Positions 63,086-64,000 of a stretch of DNA of 64,000 bases are shown here, piece by piece. This stretch comes from an uncultured Campylobacter sp. (GTDB lineage Bacteria; Campylobacterota; Campylobacteria; Campylobacterales; Campylobacteraceae): NCBI GenBank assembly GCA_934728065.1, contig CAKVDW010000006.1, positions 27,376 to 91,375 on the forward strand, written 5' to 3'. Both the position numbers and the translations under genes were made by a program. Within the stretch, counting starts at the first letter, position 1. Each line of letters opens with the position of its first letter. The notes under the pieces were generated by a model that saw only the letters and a list, made by a program, of their open reading frames with translations, was not told the DNA's origin and made no database searches.

Positions 63086-63799
63086 TTGAAATTTTACATA
63101 AAGCCCACACAAGAACACCCTAATGAAAAGGGAGAATATGCTCTTATACAAGAAGGAACTTTATGTCTTTTTACAGGTCAAAGCTATGAGGAAACAGCCA
63201 ATGAAGAAAAATTCAAAATAGCATTTAATAAACTTTCATCACAACAAAAAGAACAAGACTTCATAGAATGTGAAATATTAAATTTGACCTCATATTTATC
63301 ATCAGTTACACCTTTATCATTAGATTTTTTTAATCTAACAATTTCAAAGCAAGATGATAAAAATTCATTACAAGTTGTTGCGCAAATTGACAATCATCAG
63401 TTTAAAACAAAACAAGAAGATAATAACAACAAAAATATCAATTTAGGATATAGCTATGATGACTTTATCCAAACACTACTTGCACATATCAACTCAAAAG
63501 AAACTATCGATATTCCCCTTAATGTCAAATACCAAAAACGCATTTTAATCACAATAGAAAGATTCAAAGAAACTACTGAATCAACGATGAGCAAAATGAA
63601 CATATTTATAGATGGCAAAAGGGTAGATTCAATGGGACCAGATGAATTTGGCAACATGATAAAAATAAAGAAGTTAAGTGACGGCACTATTCTCAGGTTA
63701 CGAAAAACATCTAGGACAGGTGGTTCGGCTATAGATATAGGAAGAAAAAAACCAAATAATGTAATCCACAATGAGGCAAAAGAATATGGCGATTGGTAG
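63086..63799 (+). CDS. Hypothetical protein with a toxin-like C-terminus, 237 aa
   Basis: Starts at TTG 63086 (MKFYIKPTQEHPNEKGE) with AAAGGAAAC upstream. No signal peptide. The N-terminal 150 residues are unrecognised and lack Cys clusters. The C-terminal 45 residues, with VDSMGPDEFGNMIKI, DGTILRLRKTSRTGGSAIDI and VIHNEAKEYGDW, resemble the DGTxxxxRxxSxxGGxxIDI...IH tail of some bacterial RNase-type polymorphic toxins. The next gene overlaps the stop. It could be an effector with immunity gene or a toxin-antitoxin pair. The identification rests on pattern only. Confidence 0.45.
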   Translation: MKFYIKPTQEHPNEKGEYALIQEGTLCLFTGQSYEETANEEKFKIAFNKLSSQQKEQDFIECEILNLTSYLSSVTPLSLDFFNLTISKQDDKNSLQVVAQIDNHQFKTKQEDNNNKNINLGYSYDDFIQTLLAHINSKETIDIPLNVKYQKRILITIERFKETTESTMSKMNIFIDGKRVDSMGPDEFGNMIKIKKLSDGTILRLRKTSRTGGSAIDIGRKKPNNVIHNEAKEYGDW

Positions 63800-64000
63800 A
63801 GTTATGCACGAAAATGTAGTGCTATTCCCTGATTTTAATAATGTTGAATATGGAAAATATGATGAATTTTGGGAAATGCAATTATTTTTACAAATTCCAA
63901 ATCTAACAAAAGCAGATATTTTAGAATATTTTGAATATCTTGCTCTAGAACGAATATTAAGTGGCGAATGTGATGTCGGTTTTGTTCCTATGTCTTATTT
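63786..64000 (+). CDS. Probable partner (immunity/antitoxin-like) protein, 5' part (runs off the right edge)
   Basis: ATG 63786 (MAIGRVMHENVVLFPDFNN) overlaps the stop of the preceding gene by 14 bp; ATG 63804 is an alternative. The 71 visible residues are acidic (YGKYDEFWEMQLFL, DILEYFEYLALERIL) and helical, as is typical of immunity proteins for basic nuclease toxins. The 3' end is outside the window. Confidence 0.4.
   Translation, partial: MAIGRVMHENVVLFPDFNNVEYGKYDEFWEMQLFLQIPNLTKADILEYFEYLALERILSGECDVGFVPMSY

Overview
The window is chromosomal DNA of a Campylobacter species, most likely in or near the thermotolerant C. upsaliensis / C. helveticus branch. This rests on low-GC coding DNA, TGn-TATAAT promoters without clear -35 boxes, and long blocks in C. 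jejuni gene order. The blocks are: ferredoxin / selA / selB / DsbC-like (Cj1377-Cj1380 order); phosphomannomutase / fliL / acpS / small membrane protein / P450 / Cj1412-like / kpsS / kpsC (Cj1407-Cj1414 order); fmt-birA-parA-parB-ATP synthase-Tol/Pal-slyD-fabD-pfs-ttcA-like (Cj0098-Cj0118 order); and HDOD / Cj0249 / MFS / acidic protein / moaC / DUF493 (Cj0248-Cj0253 order). The species itself is not proven from the sequence.

Layout. 1-5.3 kb holds an mlaA fragment, a broken outer-membrane protein gene, an orphan hypothetical whose start codon sits in a hairpin, a phosphoribosyltransferase, a MOMP-family porin and a multi-cluster ferredoxin. 5.6-8.7 kb is selAB for selenocysteine insertion. 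8.7-9.55 kb is non-coding and carries palindromic repeats. 9.5-14.2 kb holds a Sel1/Hcp protein, a DsbC-like protein, gdhA and a phosphohexomutase. 14.3-23 kb runs from fliL and acpS through a P450 with a lipase-like membrane partner to an SGNH-domain protein and kpsS/kpsC. No other capsule genes follow. Instead come a secreted ATP-dependent DNA ligase, a frameshifted arginase-family lipoprotein, a MmcQ/YjbR protein and a nitroreductase. 26.4-42.7 kb is a tightly packed housekeeping block: translation initiation, biotin ligase, ParAB, F1Fo ATP synthase, Tol-Pal, SlyD, FabD, Pfs and a TtcA-like PP-loop protein.

42.9-49.2 kb is more variable. It holds an isochorismatase-family hydrolase, a nuclease-methylase-specificity restriction gene broken by two one-base frameshifts, queH, bcp, a small HTH protein, a lipoprotein and an unknown protein. 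A second repeat-rich non-coding island follows. 50-60 kb holds a membrane protein, a tautomerase, a CNNM/CorC protein, a three-gene cytochrome b561/c operon containing an internal paralogous pair, a haem-uptake locus (chuBCD with divergent chuZ) that has no chuA receptor in its usual place, a long helical protein, and moaC/DUF493. The window ends with an MFS transporter, Cj0249-like and HDOD genes, and a lone two-gene unit that looks like a toxin followed by an acidic immunity or antitoxin partner.

Three genes are interrupted by four single-base indels in short A runs. They may be real decay, phase variation or assembly error. The best candidates for undescribed biology are the palindromic intergenic element family, the lipoprotein arginase with a GGEC metal site behind tandem palindromes, the duplicated diheme cytochrome operon, and the toxin-like pair at the right edge.
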